A DNA stretch of 42,527 bases from positions 1 to 42,527 of the forward strand of contig JAKLDS010000018.1 of assembly GCA_022703375.1 (NCBI GenBank), read 5' to 3'. The translations under genes and the position numbers were made by a program. Of the stretch, positions 11,625 through 21,505 are shown in pieces (the stretch's first letter is position 1; every line of letters begins with the position of its first letter). Below the pieces are notes generated by a model, which worked only from the letters and a program-made list of their open reading frames with translations, had not been told where the DNA came from and searched no databases. Source of the DNA: Deltaproteobacteria bacterium. GTDB taxonomy: Bacteria; Desulfobacterota; Syntrophia; Syntrophales; Smithellaceae.

Positions 11625-14600
11625 ATGACTTCGGACAAAACCAAAAGCAGACACCGGCGGGAAGAAGCCGGAGAAAAAAGCGCAGCGGGAGGAAATTCTC
11701 TCAACGCTTTAAAGGTAATTTCCGATGCCGTCTATAATGCCCTTGATTTCCATACGCTTATCAAAGAAGCCTCCCGCGCCATGGAAAAGCTGTTTGGCGT
11801 TCCCCTGATTGCGGTTTCCGTTCTGGATGATTCGGAGAAGAATCTGGATTTGCTTTACTCCACCTCGCTCGACCTTGTTTCCGCCAGACAAGCCCGACAT
11901 TTACCGCTGCAAAACAGCCTGACCGGAATAACTATTGCGTGCCGGGATGTAATAATCAGCGACAATATTGCCCATGATGAACGCATCAATCCCGCAGTCA
12001 GAGAAAGCCTGAAACGGGAAGGCTGGCAAAGCGTTGTTTCGCTGCCGCTGCTGTTTCACAATCAGGTTCTGGGCGCCATGAACCTGTTTTTTTCGCAAAA
12101 GAGGAGTTTTCGGAAAAGCGAACGCGAAACATTTCTGCTGATTGGCAAAATAATCGGTCTGGCCATGGCTGACGCGCGCCATATCAGCCAGATTGAGACG
12201 GACATTTCCAGCATTGTAATGACCGAAGAAGCATTGCGTCAGAGCAACTCCTCGCTTGCGGCCATCAATACTATTTCCGACGTCGTACACCGCTCCCTGG
12301 ATTTCAATACGGTTCTCTCCAACGCGGCCAGAGCCATGGATAAATTATTCAAGGCTCCCTCCGTCAATATTTTCCTTATCAACCAAGAAGAAAATTGTCT
12401 GGAGTTAGTCCATAACAGCGTGCCTGATGCGGAGGAAGGCCTGCGGGCTACAGCCAGACTGCCGCTGACGGGGAATTTTACTTCTCTGGCCGTTTTGCAA
12501 AAAGAAGTCGTCATCTGCGAAGATATTTCAATCAATGAATGCCTGGTGCCGGAAGCCCGGGAAGCTCTTTTAAGGTGGGGCAGAAAAAGCTGTCTCTCCC
12601 TGCCGCTGTTGTTTCACAATCAGGTTCTGGGCGCGATGAATCTGTTCTTTCAGGAGAAACGGACTTTTACACAAAGCGAGCGCGAAACATTCCTTTCCAT
12701 CGGCAAAACCATCGGGCTCGCGCTGGCTAACGCCCGGCACGCAAGCCGGATTGAAGCGGAGATTGCCGAGAAAAAAAGAGTGGACGAAGTCCTGCGCCAG
12801 AGCAACGATTCGCTGAAAACCATTAACCTGATTTCCGACGCCGTATATCATTCGCTTGATTTTGATACTGTTGTAAAAAAAGCGGCCGCAGCGATGGATG
12901 AATTTTTCCATGCGCCTTCGGTCAGTGTTTTTATGCTCAACGAAAAGCGGCAATGCCTGGAACAGGTATTTGCCAGCAATCCCAATCTGGAAGCAGCGCG
13001 CCTCATCAGGACATTGCCTGTTTCCGGAGGAAGCATTACCGCTTTAACCGTCGCCGGCAAAGAAGTTGTTGTCTGCGAAGATGTGGCAAAAGATGAACAG
13101 ATGCGTCCGGAAGTGCGGAAGGCTATCCTTAAATGGGGACGCCGGAGCATTATATCGCTGCCGCTGTTGTTTCACAATCAGGTGCTGGGCGCGATGAATC
13201 TGTTCTTTCAGGAGAAACGGACTTTTACGCAAAGCGAGCGCGAAACATTCCTTTCCATCGGCAAAACCATCGGGCTCGCGATGGCTAACGCCCGGCATGT
13301 TAATCGCATTGAGGCGGAAATCGCCGAACGGCAAAGGGCGGAAGAAGCTCTCCGCGAAAGCGAAGCCAAATACCGCGGCATCTTCGATAATGCGGCGGAA
13401 GGCATCTTCCAGAGCACGCTTGAGGGAAGGTTTATCACAGTCAATCCTGCCCTGGTCCGGATACTGGGTTACGATTCGGTGGCGGACCTGTTAAACGGCA
13501 TTAATTCTCTGCCGGATCAATTTTATGTAAATCCGGCGCAGAGAAATGAATTTTTAAAGCTGATGTCCCGGCAGGGTTTTGTAAAAGATTTTGAATCAAT
13601 GGCCTGGCGTAAAGATAAGACAGTCATCGCAATCAGCATCAACGCTCATGCCGTTCTTGATGAAAGGGGAAAGCTGCTGCATTACGAAGGCATTCTTTCG
13701 GATGTTACGGAAAAGAAACGCATCGGGGAACTGCAACGGGCCAAAGAAGTAGCCGAAGCCGCGACCAGAGCGAAAAGCGAATTTCTGGCCAATATGAGCC
13801 ATGAAATCCGCACACCGATGAACGCAGTTATCGGTTTTTCCGGATTGGCCCTGCAGCTCAGCCTTCCCTCTCAATTGCGCGATTACCTGAAGAAAATAGA
13901 CAGCGCGGCCAGGCTGCTCCTGGGACTGCTCAATGATATTCTCGATTTCTCCAAGATTGAGGCGGGCAAACTTCAGCTGGAAAATCTGCCTTTCCGTCTT
14001 GATGAATTAATGAATAACATTATGGGCATGATATCCATCAGGGCGCTGGAAAAAAGAATCGGGCTGTATTACAAAGCCGACGACAACGTGCCCAATGCTC
14101 TAATCGGCGATTCCCTGCGGCTGGGACAGGTTTTGCTCAATCTGGCCAACAACGCCGTCAAGTTCACCCGGGAAGGACACGTATTGATAAACGTACACCT
14201 GGTGAAGGAAGAAGTATCCCGCTGCAAATTGAATTTTGTCATCAGGGATACCGGCATAGGAATATCAGACGAAAATATGGGTAATCTTTTTTTGCCTTTC
14301 GGTCAGGCTGACACTTCCATTACCCGCAATTTCGGAGGCACGGGCCTCGGTCTGGTCATCTGCAAACGCCTGGTGGAAATGATGGACGGAGAAGTGCGGG
14401 TGCAGAGCGAACCGGGCAAAGGCAGCAGCTTTTCCTTTACGGCATTCTTCGGCCTGCCTGCTGAGTCGGAGAATGATTTGCCGTCAGTGCGCGCCGGAAG
14501 CAAGGCACGGCAAAGCAGGGAACAACGCGACAGCAAAAAGAAACTGGCCGGGGCCAAAATCCTGCTTGTCGAAGATAATGTCATCAACCAGGAGGTGGCT

Positions 14601-15593
14601 GCCGGCATTCTGGCGGGCGCCGGACTGATTATTGATGTGGCCGGCAATGGCAGTGAAGCTGTGGCCGCCGTCCAAAAATCATCTTACGATATAGTCCTCA
14701 TGGACGTTCAAATGCCGGTCATGAGCGGCTATGAGGCAACCGGCCTGATTCGCCGGGATGCGCGCTTCCAGGATCTGCCGGTCATCGCCATGACCGCCCA
14801 CGCCGGCAGCACGGCCAAAACAGCATGTCTCGCCGCCGGCATGAATGATTACATCAGTAAACCGATAGAACCGGAACAATTATTCAAAGTTCTTTCCCGC
14901 TGGATAAGACCGGATTTTTCCGGTCGGAAAAGCAGCCCGGCAACAAAAAAATTTAAACGCGCCGGGAGCGCCCTTCCCGGCAAGCTGCCGGGAATTGATA
15001 TAACCTCGGCATTACGACGGCTGGGAGGAAACGAAGATTTACTGATAAGATTATTGCGGACTTTTTTGCGTAATCAAAAAGAAACAGGCGCCGCCCTTAA
15101 AAAAGCTCTGAATGCCAATGACTATAAAACGGCGCGGCGGCTGGCTCATACCGTCAAAGGTGTGGCGGGCAATCTGTCGGCAATGAAATTGTTTGAGGCG
15201 GCGGGCCGGCTGGAAGAGCTTATCAGCAGGGGGAAGGCGGCGCACCCGGCAAAACTGCTGCCCCTATTCAATGATGCCATGGCTGAGGTTTTCAGTTCCA
15301 TAACAATCATGGAGAAAAAACAAAAAAAGGGTGGAAAAGAACAAACCGGCAAAAAGGCCGGCAATAAAAAAGCGGCGGCGCTGCTGCTGACAAAACTGAA
15401 TAATCTGCTGGCGCAGAACAATCTGGAAGCGACTGTTGTTTTTAAATCGCTGACTCCCTTTATTGACACCGGAGCATACGGCGATGACTGGCGAAAAATT
15501 GAAGAGCGCATTGACGAACTGGACTTTGCCGGAGCGCAAAAAGCGCTGAGACGAATAGCATTAAAAACGGGATTGGCAGGTGGAGGCAAATAG
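11625..15593 (+). CDS. Cytosolic phosphorelay hybrid histidine kinase: GAF-GAF-GAF-PAS-HisKA-HATPase-REC-HPt
   Basis: A 1322-aa unorthodox kinase without transmembrane segments. Three GAF domains (~30-190, 211-370, 395-555) are clear paralogues; each contains [21 protein letters not shown] domain (~575-700) follows. The H-box [19 protein letters not shown] carries His726, and the ATPase domain has [15 protein letters not shown] and FGGTGLGL. The receiver starts ILLVEDN and carries Asp1027 in [12 protein letters not shown]. An HPt domain has His1175 in [13 protein letters not shown], giving a His-Asp-His relay. A ~100-residue lysine-rich tail ([19 protein letters not shown]) ends it. The ATG at 11625 was preferred to a GTG at 11613, with GGTGG eight bases upstream. 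A response regulator starts one base after the stop and is the obvious downstream partner. The stimulus is unknown. Confidence 0.92.
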   Translation: MTSDKTKSRHRREEAGEKSAAGGNSLNALKVISDAVYNALDFHTLIKEASRAMEKLFGVPLIAVSVLDDSEKNLDLLYSTSLDLVSARQARHLPLQNSLTGITIACRDVIISDNIAHDERINPAVRESLKREGWQSVVSLPLLFHNQVLGAMNLFFSQKRSFRKSERETFLLIGKIIGLAMADARHISQIETDISSIVMTEEALRQSNSSLAAINTISDVVHRSLDFNTVLSNAARAMDKLFKAPSVNIFLINQEENCLELVHNSVPDAEEGLRATARLPLTGNFTSLAVLQKEVVICEDISINECLVPEAREALLRWGRKSCLSLPLLFHNQVLGAMNLFFQEKRTFTQSERETFLSIGKTIGLALANARHASRIEAEIAEKKRVDEVLRQSNDSLKTINLISDAVYHSLDFDTVVKKAAAAMDEFFHAPSVSVFMLNEKRQCLEQVFASNPNLEAARLIRTLPVSGGSITALTVAGKEVVVCEDVAKDEQMRPEVRKAILKWGRRSIISLPLLFHNQVLGAMNLFFQEKRTFTQSERETFLSIGKTIGLAMANARHVNRIEAEIAERQRAEEALRESEAKYRGIFDNAAEGIFQSTLEGRFITVNPALVRILGYDSVADLLNGINSLPDQFYVNPAQRNEFLKLMSRQGFVKDFESMAWRKDKTVIAISINAHAVLDERGKLLHYEGILSDVTEKKRIGELQRAKEVAEAATRAKSEFLANMSHEIRTPMNAVIGFSGLALQLSLPSQLRDYLKKIDSAARLLLGLLNDILDFSKIEAGKLQLENLPFRLDELMNNIMGMISIRALEKRIGLYYKADDNVPNALIGDSLRLGQVLLNLANNAVKFTREGHVLINVHLVKEEVSRCKLNFVIRDTGIGISDENMGNLFLPFGQADTSITRNFGGTGLGLVICKRLVEMMDGEVRVQSEPGKGSSFSFTAFFGLPAESENDLPSVRAGSKARQSREQRDSKKKLAGAKILLVEDNVINQEVAAGILAGAGLIIDVAGNGSEAVAAVQKSSYDIVLMDVQMPVMSGYEATGLIRRDARFQDLPVIAMTAHAGSTAKTACLAAGMNDYISKPIEPEQLFKVLSRWIRPDFSGRKSSPATKKFKRAGSALPGKLPGIDITSALRRLGGNEDLLIRLLRTFLRNQKETGAALKKALNANDYKTARRLAHTVKGVAGNLSAMKLFEAAGRLEELISRGKAAHPAKLLPLFNDAMAEVFSSITIMEKKQKKGGKEQTGKKAGNKKAAALLLTKLNNLLAQNNLEATVVFKSLTPFIDTGAYGDDWRKIEERIDELDFAGAQKALRRIALKTGLAGGGK
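12601..12739 (+). repeat. Intragenic near-identical block, GAF2 copy
   Basis: This 139-bp block encodes the end of the second GAF domain. By eye it differs from 13159-13297 at three positions only, while the flanking parts of the same domains are clearly diverged. This suggests recent duplication or gene conversion inside the kinase gene. Confidence 0.85.
13159..13297 (+). repeat. Intragenic near-identical block, GAF3 copy
   Basis: Partner of 12601-12739, lying 558 bp downstream in the same frame. The encoded residues differ by a single Leu/Met exchange. The first GAF domain has the homologous but more diverged stretch at about 12047-12180. Confidence 0.85.
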
Positions 15594-15594
15594 G

Positions 15595-16074
15595 ATGAAT
15601 GGTGAAAAAATGACACAGACGATTTTGATTATTGATGATGAAGTCACTAACATCAACATTCTCAATGAAGTTCTCAAGCCTGATTATAAAGTCGTATTTG
15701 CCAAAGACGGGGAGAAGGGAATGAAAATCGCCCGCTCGGAGACGCCGCCTGATTTGATTCTGCTGGATATCATGATGCCCGGCCTCGATGGCTATGAAGT
15801 ATGCGAGATTCTGAAAAAAGATAAGCGCGTTAAAAATATACCAGTAATCTTTATCACCATCAAAGCCAGTGAGGAACACGAAACCAGGGGATTTGAACTG
15901 GGCGCGGTGGATTACATAACGAAGCCGTTCAATCCGGTTGTCGTACGGGCCAGAGTAAAGGCCCACCTGGAGCTGAAAAAGCACAGGGATTTTCTGGAAT
16001 GGATGCTGAAGGAAAGAACCAAGGAATTGCAGCAGATGGAAAAGGAATACGCCTATCTCTTTTTCCGCAAATGA
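15595..16074 (+). CDS. Single-domain response regulator with C-terminal coiled coil
   Basis: A 159-aa protein. It is a CheY-like receiver: acidic pair Asp14/Asp15 in LIIDDE, phosphoacceptor Asp58 in LILLDIMMPG, a switch Thr in VIFITIK and the conserved Lys in DYITKPF. After it, residues ~125-159 form a charged helix (LEWMLKERTKELQQMEKE) where related proteins would continue into an HD-GYP, GGDEF or kinase domain, so no output domain is present. The ATG at 15595 has GGAGG eight bases upstream and lies one base after the preceding kinase stop. It is probably the target of that kinase's HPt domain, acting through protein contact. Confidence 0.9.
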   Translation: MNGEKMTQTILIIDDEVTNINILNEVLKPDYKVVFAKDGEKGMKIARSETPPDLILLDIMMPGLDGYEVCEILKKDKRVKNIPVIFITIKASEEHETRGFELGAVDYITKPFNPVVVRARVKAHLELKKHRDFLEWMLKERTKELQQMEKEYAYLFFRK

Positions 16075-16088
16075 ACCGGTGGAGATTT

Positions 16089-18836
16089 TTATACCGGGGT
16101 TACCTGCCCGCGGCTCTTTTCATCGAAAATCCAGGCGCCGTCCCAGTCATCCGGCGGCGCGTTTTTAATTAAATTGCGGCAGCGGTTGAGGAATATCCGG
16201 CAGAGGTTGTCGGCGGGGCAGCCTTCCGCAAAGGCGCGGGCGGCCCCGGTAAAATCTTTCCGGCGGTAGAGAACAAGCCCGCGGCTGAAGCATTCTTCTG
16301 CGCCGGTAAGTTCACGGCGCCCCTCGCTTAACACCTCATAAATATAGACAGGATTTTTCTTACCCTTGAGATGGGCCAGATCTATCGGCCGGATAGTGAA
16401 ACTGTTCTTAACCTGATTCACAATTTCTCCGCCAATCAGAATTTCCAGGCCGTAATAGCCGGATAGTTTTTCCAGCCTGGCGGCGATATTGACTTCATTG
16501 CCGATGACGGTGTAATCCATCCTTTTTTCCGACCCGATATTGCCCGAGACTACTTCGCCCGAGCATAACCCCATCCCCATCCTAATCGGTTCGAGTCCGG
16601 CCGCTGTTCTGCCGGAATTGATGGACGCCAGTGAATTACGCATTTGCAGAGCCGTCCGCAAAGCGCGTTCCGGATCATTTTCGTGCGCATAAGGCACTCC
16701 GAAAACCGCCATAATCCCATCGCCGATATATTTATCCAGAACGCCGCCGTTGGCAAAGATTACATCCGCCATAACGCTGAAATACTGGTTTAAAAATTCC
16801 ACCGTTTTTTCCGCGCTCAGGCTCTCGGCAATACCGGTAAAGCCACGGATATCCGTAAACATGATAGTGGCTTTGCTCCTGATGCCTCCCAGAGTCTGGC
16901 GCTGCGGATCGTTAAGAATTCGTTCCACTATGTCCCTGGACATATAACGGGTCAGAGTTGATTTGAGTCTTTTTTCCTGAGACACGTCTTCGAACACCAG
17001 AACCACGCCTTTTCTCTGTTCATGGGAATCCGTGAGGGAAAAGAAATTGACATTAACGGTATGATGCCTGCCGTCGTGCAATACCAAATCCAAATCGTAA
17101 TCGGCAAGCGGCCGCCCATCCAGCCGCACCTGCCGCAGATGCTCCAGCATTTTTTCGTTGCCCCGCCCCAGCAGCTCCGTAAATTCAATTTTGCCGGCGC
17201 TGTCCGAACTCCAGTCGAAGAGGGAAGCCGCCGCACGGTTAGCCGTCACGACACGGCTTTGTTCATCCAGAGTGACGATGGAATTACTGATGCTGTCCTG
17301 AACGCTCGCCAGATAATTTTTCAAACTAAGAGCGCGGTGATAAAGTTCCGCGTTGTCCAGGGCGATTACAATTTGCGAGGTCAGGGCTTTGAGCAAACGG
17401 ATGTCGCTCTCGGCAAAATGCCCTTTTTTCTTGTTGATGATTTCCGTAACGCCGATGATTTTGCCGTCCCGGTTGACAACGGGCATGCACAAAACGTTGC
17501 GCGTTTGAAAACCGGTATTTTTATCAACTAGCGGATTGAAGCGCTCGTCCCGATAGGCGTCTTCGATGTTCAGAACCTCGCCTGTTTGCACCACATGCCC
17601 CGCCAGGCCGCTCAAGGCGGGAACACGGATTTCCTTCATGCCTTTTCCCAGCGCCACTTTCGACCACAGTTCGTTTTTCTCCTCATCGAGCAGGAACAGA
17701 GTGCCGCGCTCGGCTTCCAGAATTTCACAAATCTTGCTGACAACTGTGATAATCAGGGCGTCGCGATCCAGAATCCGGGAAACGGCGTTGTTCACATCCA
17801 GCATAATCGCCATTTGCTGATGGCTGTTGACGAGCCTGCGGTAGAGATAAAAATTTTCCAGAGCAACGGCGGTCTGATAGGTAAAGGCCTTGAATAAAGA
17901 CTGTTCACGTTCGCCGTAATTACAGGTAGCCTTGTTGATGACTTCAATAATTCCGACAATTTCGCCCTTCAGATTTTTTATCGGGCCGCAGAGAATGTTT
18001 TTTGTTTTGAAACCGGTTTTGCCGTCCACTGATTTATCGAAGCGCTCATCCTGATAGGCGTCGGGAATATTAACGACTTCGCCGTGAGCCGCCACCCAGC
18101 CGACAATTCCCTGATTCAGGGGTATTCTTATTTCCCGGTAACCCATGCCCTCGGCTACCTTTGACCACAATTCTCCCGCCGCCATATCCACCAGGAAAAG
18201 GGATACTCTTTCGGCTTCCATGACTTTGCGGGCGGTCAGAACAATCCTTTCAATCAAGCCGTCAATCCCCGAACTGAGAGCGGCAATCTCGGACATATCC
18301 AGAAAACGGTTTAAGCTGTCCAGGTTTCTCTCCGCCAGACGGCCCTTTTCCGTGGTTTCCTGAAAACGCAAATTGGTGCGCCGAAGCCGGCCGGTAATCA
18401 TATCCAGAAAATTTCTGGCCAGCACGGGGGCTTCCCGAAACATGCTGTCGAGATTCTGGTAGCTGATTTGCAGCAGTTCGCATTTTTCTCTGGCATAAAC
18501 GGAAGCGGTGCGCCAACCGTCGGAAAAATAGCCCATCTCGCCGAATGTTTCACCCTGCTCCAGCATCGCCAGCGTAATTTTTTCGCCGTAGTCGCCATTG
18601 CGGCAGACTTCAGCCTGGCCGCTGACCAGAATAAAAAAATAATCGCCGGCGGTGTCCTGCCGAATTATTTCTTCTCCGGCCGGGATGGTTTTTTCTTTGA
18701 CCAGGTGCAGAATTCTCTTTAGCTGTTTTGCCGGAATATCACGGAAGATGCGGCAGGACTTAAGACTGGCAAATCGTTGTTTTAACAACGACTCATTGAT
18801 TTCTTCTGCGGTAAAAGGCTTTTCTTGCACCTGCAT
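16089..18836 (-). CDS. CRP-like cNMP-binding / GAF / GAF / PAS / class III nucleotidyl cyclase
   Basis: A 915-aa soluble protein. An N-terminal cyclic-nucleotide-binding domain (~30-150) carries GDYFFILVSGQAEV and GETFGEMGYF. Tandem GAF domains (~180-330 and ~350-500) follow, both with a DAY-DERF stretch; the second keeps a near-complete NKFDE signature (NKKKGHFAESD), and the first is more degenerate. A PAS domain (~505-620) precedes the cyclase catalytic domain (~645-830). That domain has metal Asp residues in FTDIRGFT and YIGDGIMAVFG, and its Lys (LDKYIGD) and Asp (MDYTVIG) indicate ATP rather than GTP. The C-terminal end holds one TPR-like helix pair. The order resembles the cAMP-activated CyaB cyclases of Anabaena with a CRP-like domain added. 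A G-rich SD precedes the ATG. It lies 37 bp after thrC. Confidence 0.88.
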   Translation of the reverse strand: MQVQEKPFTAEEINESLLKQRFASLKSCRIFRDIPAKQLKRILHLVKEKTIPAGEEIIRQDTAGDYFFILVSGQAEVCRNGDYGEKITLAMLEQGETFGEMGYFSDGWRTASVYAREKCELLQISYQNLDSMFREAPVLARNFLDMITGRLRRTNLRFQETTEKGRLAERNLDSLNRFLDMSEIAALSSGIDGLIERIVLTARKVMEAERVSLFLVDMAAGELWSKVAEGMGYREIRIPLNQGIVGWVAAHGEVVNIPDAYQDERFDKSVDGKTGFKTKNILCGPIKNLKGEIVGIIEVINKATCNYGEREQSLFKAFTYQTAVALENFYLYRRLVNSHQQMAIMLDVNNAVSRILDRDALIITVVSKICEILEAERGTLFLLDEEKNELWSKVALGKGMKEIRVPALSGLAGHVVQTGEVLNIEDAYRDERFNPLVDKNTGFQTRNVLCMPVVNRDGKIIGVTEIINKKKGHFAESDIRLLKALTSQIVIALDNAELYHRALSLKNYLASVQDSISNSIVTLDEQSRVVTANRAAASLFDWSSDSAGKIEFTELLGRGNEKMLEHLRQVRLDGRPLADYDLDLVLHDGRHHTVNVNFFSLTDSHEQRKGVVLVFEDVSQEKRLKSTLTRYMSRDIVERILNDPQRQTLGGIRSKATIMFTDIRGFTGIAESLSAEKTVEFLNQYFSVMADVIFANGGVLDKYIGDGIMAVFGVPYAHENDPERALRTALQMRNSLASINSGRTAAGLEPIRMGMGLCSGEVVSGNIGSEKRMDYTVIGNEVNIAARLEKLSGYYGLEILIGGEIVNQVKNSFTIRPIDLAHLKGKKNPVYIYEVLSEGRRELTGAEECFSRGLVLYRRKDFTGAARAFAEGCPADNLCRIFLNRCRNLIKNAPPDDWDGAWIFDEKSRGQVTPV

Positions 18837-18873
18837 TCCCCCCTGTTTTACTGCCCGGGTTGTCTACTATTTA

Positions 18874-20259
18874 TCATTCTTTTACCTGCAAATTACCCTG
18901 CAGATATTTCTTAAAGCCTTCGTAATTATTTGCCAGTGGCAGCGCTTCGCCTGTTCTGCTGTCAATCCCCCGCATACTGGGGGGCAGCGACGGTACAAAG
19001 CCCAGCAACTTTTTAATTTCATCGGGGAATTTGGCCGGATGCGCCGTCTCCAGACAGACAGCCAGTGTGCCGTCTTCATTTTCCCGCCAGTAGGCCTCCA
19101 GACCGGCCCAGCCGACGGCGCCGTGCTGTTCGAACACCACGCCATAGTTTTTATAAAGGTTTTTTATTGTTTTTCTGGTCTCGTTATCGGTAACGCTGAC
19201 GGAAAAAATGCGGCGCCGCATCTCGGCAATATCAGGATAACGGTGCACCACTCCCGCACGGTCAACCGTCCCGCCGTATAAATCAAAGAAACGGGCAAGA
19301 TTGCTGGGATGGCCAACATTCATTGCGTTGGAAATGCAGGCGCGCGAGGGCGAAACTTTTTGATATCTGCCCTTTTGCAGGAAATCGGGGAATTCATCGT
19401 TCTCATTGGTCGGCATAACAAGTTTTTTCACCGGCAGCCCCATGCGTCTGGCATACTCGCAACCCAGGGCATCACCGAAATTGCCCGAGGGCACGGAAAA
19501 TATTATTTCTTCTCCTTCTTTGGCCAGTTGACTGTAAGCATAGATATAATAAATAATCTGCGGCAGAATCCGGCCGAAATTAATCGAGTTGGCCGATGTC
19601 AGATTAAAATGCCGCAGTTCCAAATCGGAAAAAGCCTGTTTGACCAGATTCTGGCAATCGTCAAACTTGCCCGCCACGCAAAGCGCCCGGACGTTATCGC
19701 CTATCGTATCAAGCTGTTTTTTCTGCATCCCGCTGACTTCCGCCGCCGGGTATAAAATAGTAACATCAATTCCCCGGACCCGGTGAAAAGCGTAACCGAC
19801 GGCGCTGCCGGTATCTCCGGAGGTAGCCACCAGTACATTGAGCCTTTCGCCCGGCGGGCGGCAGTTGCTCATCAGTCGCGCCATCAGCCTTGCCGCAAAA
19901 TCCTTGAAGGAGGCCGTCGGCCCCTGATCCAGCCGCATGACAAAAGCGTTTTCTTTGACCTTTTCCAGGAGAACAGGAAAATTGTAAGAATCCGTGACGG
20001 CAAAATCAAGGATATCCGGCGCAAACTCATCCGCCAGAAATAATCCGGCCGCCAGACGCGCCGCCTCGCTGTAAGGCTTGCCCTTGAGCCGGGAAATCAG
20101 TCCCGGCGGCAGCTGCGGAATCGCATCGGGCATGAAAAGCCCTTCATCCGGCGCCTGTCCCGTGAGCAGTGCTTCCCGAAAGGAAACGCTGCCCGTAAAA
20201 GGAGTTACGCCATCAACACTTTTCAGATGACGGTTGGTGCTGTAGTATTTAATCGGCAT
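18874..20259 (-). CDS. thrC: Threonine synthase
   Basis: A 461-aa PLP enzyme converting O-phosphohomoserine to threonine. The N-terminal YYSTNRHLKSV is typical of the long (E. coli/yeast-like) class. The PLP lysine is Lys119 in DQGPTASFKDFAAR; the phosphate-binding stretch VATSGDTGSA and the SGNFGDALGCEYARRMG loop are intact. AAGGAA precedes the ATG. The cyclase gene follows at short distance on the same strand and may be read through. No other threonine-pathway gene is in the window. Confidence 0.96.
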   Translation of the reverse strand: MPIKYYSTNRHLKSVDGVTPFTGSVSFREALLTGQAPDEGLFMPDAIPQLPPGLISRLKGKPYSEAARLAAGLFLADEFAPDILDFAVTDSYNFPVLLEKVKENAFVMRLDQGPTASFKDFAARLMARLMSNCRPPGERLNVLVATSGDTGSAVGYAFHRVRGIDVTILYPAAEVSGMQKKQLDTIGDNVRALCVAGKFDDCQNLVKQAFSDLELRHFNLTSANSINFGRILPQIIYYIYAYSQLAKEGEEIIFSVPSGNFGDALGCEYARRMGLPVKKLVMPTNENDEFPDFLQKGRYQKVSPSRACISNAMNVGHPSNLARFFDLYGGTVDRAGVVHRYPDIAEMRRRIFSVSVTDNETRKTIKNLYKNYGVVFEQHGAVGWAGLEAYWRENEDGTLAVCLETAHPAKFPDEIKKLLGFVPSLPPSMRGIDSRTGEALPLANNYEGFKKYLQGNLQVKE

Positions 20260-20440
20260 TTTCTTTCCTTAATTGTCTGTTGTTATTCTTTAAACTCATT
20301 GCCGCAAATAAATCAATAAAAAATCGCGGCGGCCGGCCGCTGATATTTCGCAAAAGAGAGACGTTCATTTCTGTTGGCAATTATAAGTTAATATGTTAAA
20401 TTTTACTCGTGAACACGTGAACAGCCAATTGAGGAACATT

Positions 20441-21493
20441 ATGAAAAAAGAAGAAAATGTCCGCCTCACCACAATGGTGAAAAGCGCCGGTTGAGCCTGC
20501 AAGATAGGTCCGGGCGACCTGAAAGAGGCTTTGCGCGATTTGCCGCTGATTGAAGATCCCAGTCTCCTGACGGGATTTGAACATGCGGAAGACGCAGGGG
20601 TGTATAAACTAAGCCCGGAGCTGGCACTCGTGCAGACGGTTGATTTTTTCACACCCACGGTTGACGATCCCTACACTTTCGGTCTGATTGCCGCGACCAA
20701 CGCACTCAATGATGTTTACGCCATGGGCGGCCGGCCGCTGACGGCAATGAATATCATCTGTTTCCCAATTAAGAAACTGGCAGTGGAAGTATTGCGGGAA
20801 ATTCTGCGCGGCGGCCTCGACAAGATGCGCGAAGCAGGAGTTCTGCTTATCGGCGGCCACAGCGTGGAGGATGATGAAATAAAATACGGGCTTTCCGTAA
20901 CCGGAACAATTCATCCGGACAAAGTTCTCTATAATCGCGGCGCGAAACCGGGAGATTGCCTGATTCTGACGAAGCCGCTGGGCACCGGAATTATCAGTAC
21001 GGCTCTCAAAGCCGGCGATATTGACCAGGTGCTGCTCGCCCGGTCGGTGGCGACCATGACGCAGCTTAACAAAAAGGCGGCTGAATTAATGGCAGATGAA
21101 GGGGGCGTCAACGCCTGCACCGATATTACCGGCTTCGGCTTACTGGGCCATGCCTGTGAAATGATTGAAGGGAGCGAAGCAGGTTTGCGCATCAATTCCG
21201 CAGCCGTCCCCGTTTTTCCGGGCATCCGGGAACTGGTGGAAAGCGGTTTTGTCCCCGGCGGATTATACCGCAATAAAGATTTCCGCATCTCGCAAATTGA
21301 CGCGGCCGCCGGCTGTCCCGGCTGGCTTTTGGATGTTTTTTTTGATCCGCAGACAGCGGGAGGACTTTTAATAAGTATGCCGCGGGAAAAAGCGTTAAGG
21401 CTCAACGGGAAAATGCACCGGGAGGGAATCGTTGCCGCCGCAATTATCGGTGAAGTTGTCGCCGAAAATGCCGGTCGGATTTTTGTTTATTGA
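20441..21493 (+). CDS. selD: Selenide, water dikinase (selenophosphate synthase), selenocysteine-containing
   Basis: A 350-aa enzyme making selenophosphate from selenide and ATP for Sec-tRNA and selenouridine synthesis. Codon 18 is an in-frame TGA (20492-20494) in the context S-A-G-[TGA]-A-C-K, exactly at the catalytic Cys/Sec position of SelD, so the gene reads through as selenocysteine rather than being a pseudogene. The catalytic Lys follows (ACKIG). Other family landmarks are TPTVDDPYTFG, AATNALNDVYAMGG, GGHSVEDDE and DITGFGLLGHACEM. The ATG has GAGGA seven bases upstream. A gene finder without Sec would start it 90 bp too late. Possible weak promoter: TTGGCA at 20374 with TAAATT 17 bp on. 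Confidence 0.95.
20492..20529 (+). promoter_or_regulatory. Bacterial SECIS-type hairpin following the Sec UGA
   Basis: Directly after the TGA, GCCT (20495-20498) pairs with AGGC (20526-20529), and an apical stem AGGTC/GACCT (20506-20510/20516-20520) closes a five-base CGGGC loop. The loop lies 17-21 nt after the UGA, within the distance used by bacterial SelB-binding SECIS elements. The structure was drawn by eye. Confidence 0.65.
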
Positions 21494-21505
21494 CGGGGAT
21501 GAAGC

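Noticed and set aside
16075-16088. CCGGT/ACCGG hairpin as a terminator between the receiver and cyclase genes
   Set aside because: The five-base stem spans coding sequence of the cyclase end and has no proper T-run after it.
20441-20530. selD as a pseudogene with a premature stop
   Set aside because: The TGA is at the known Sec position, followed by a SECIS-like hairpin, and the rest of the protein is intact.
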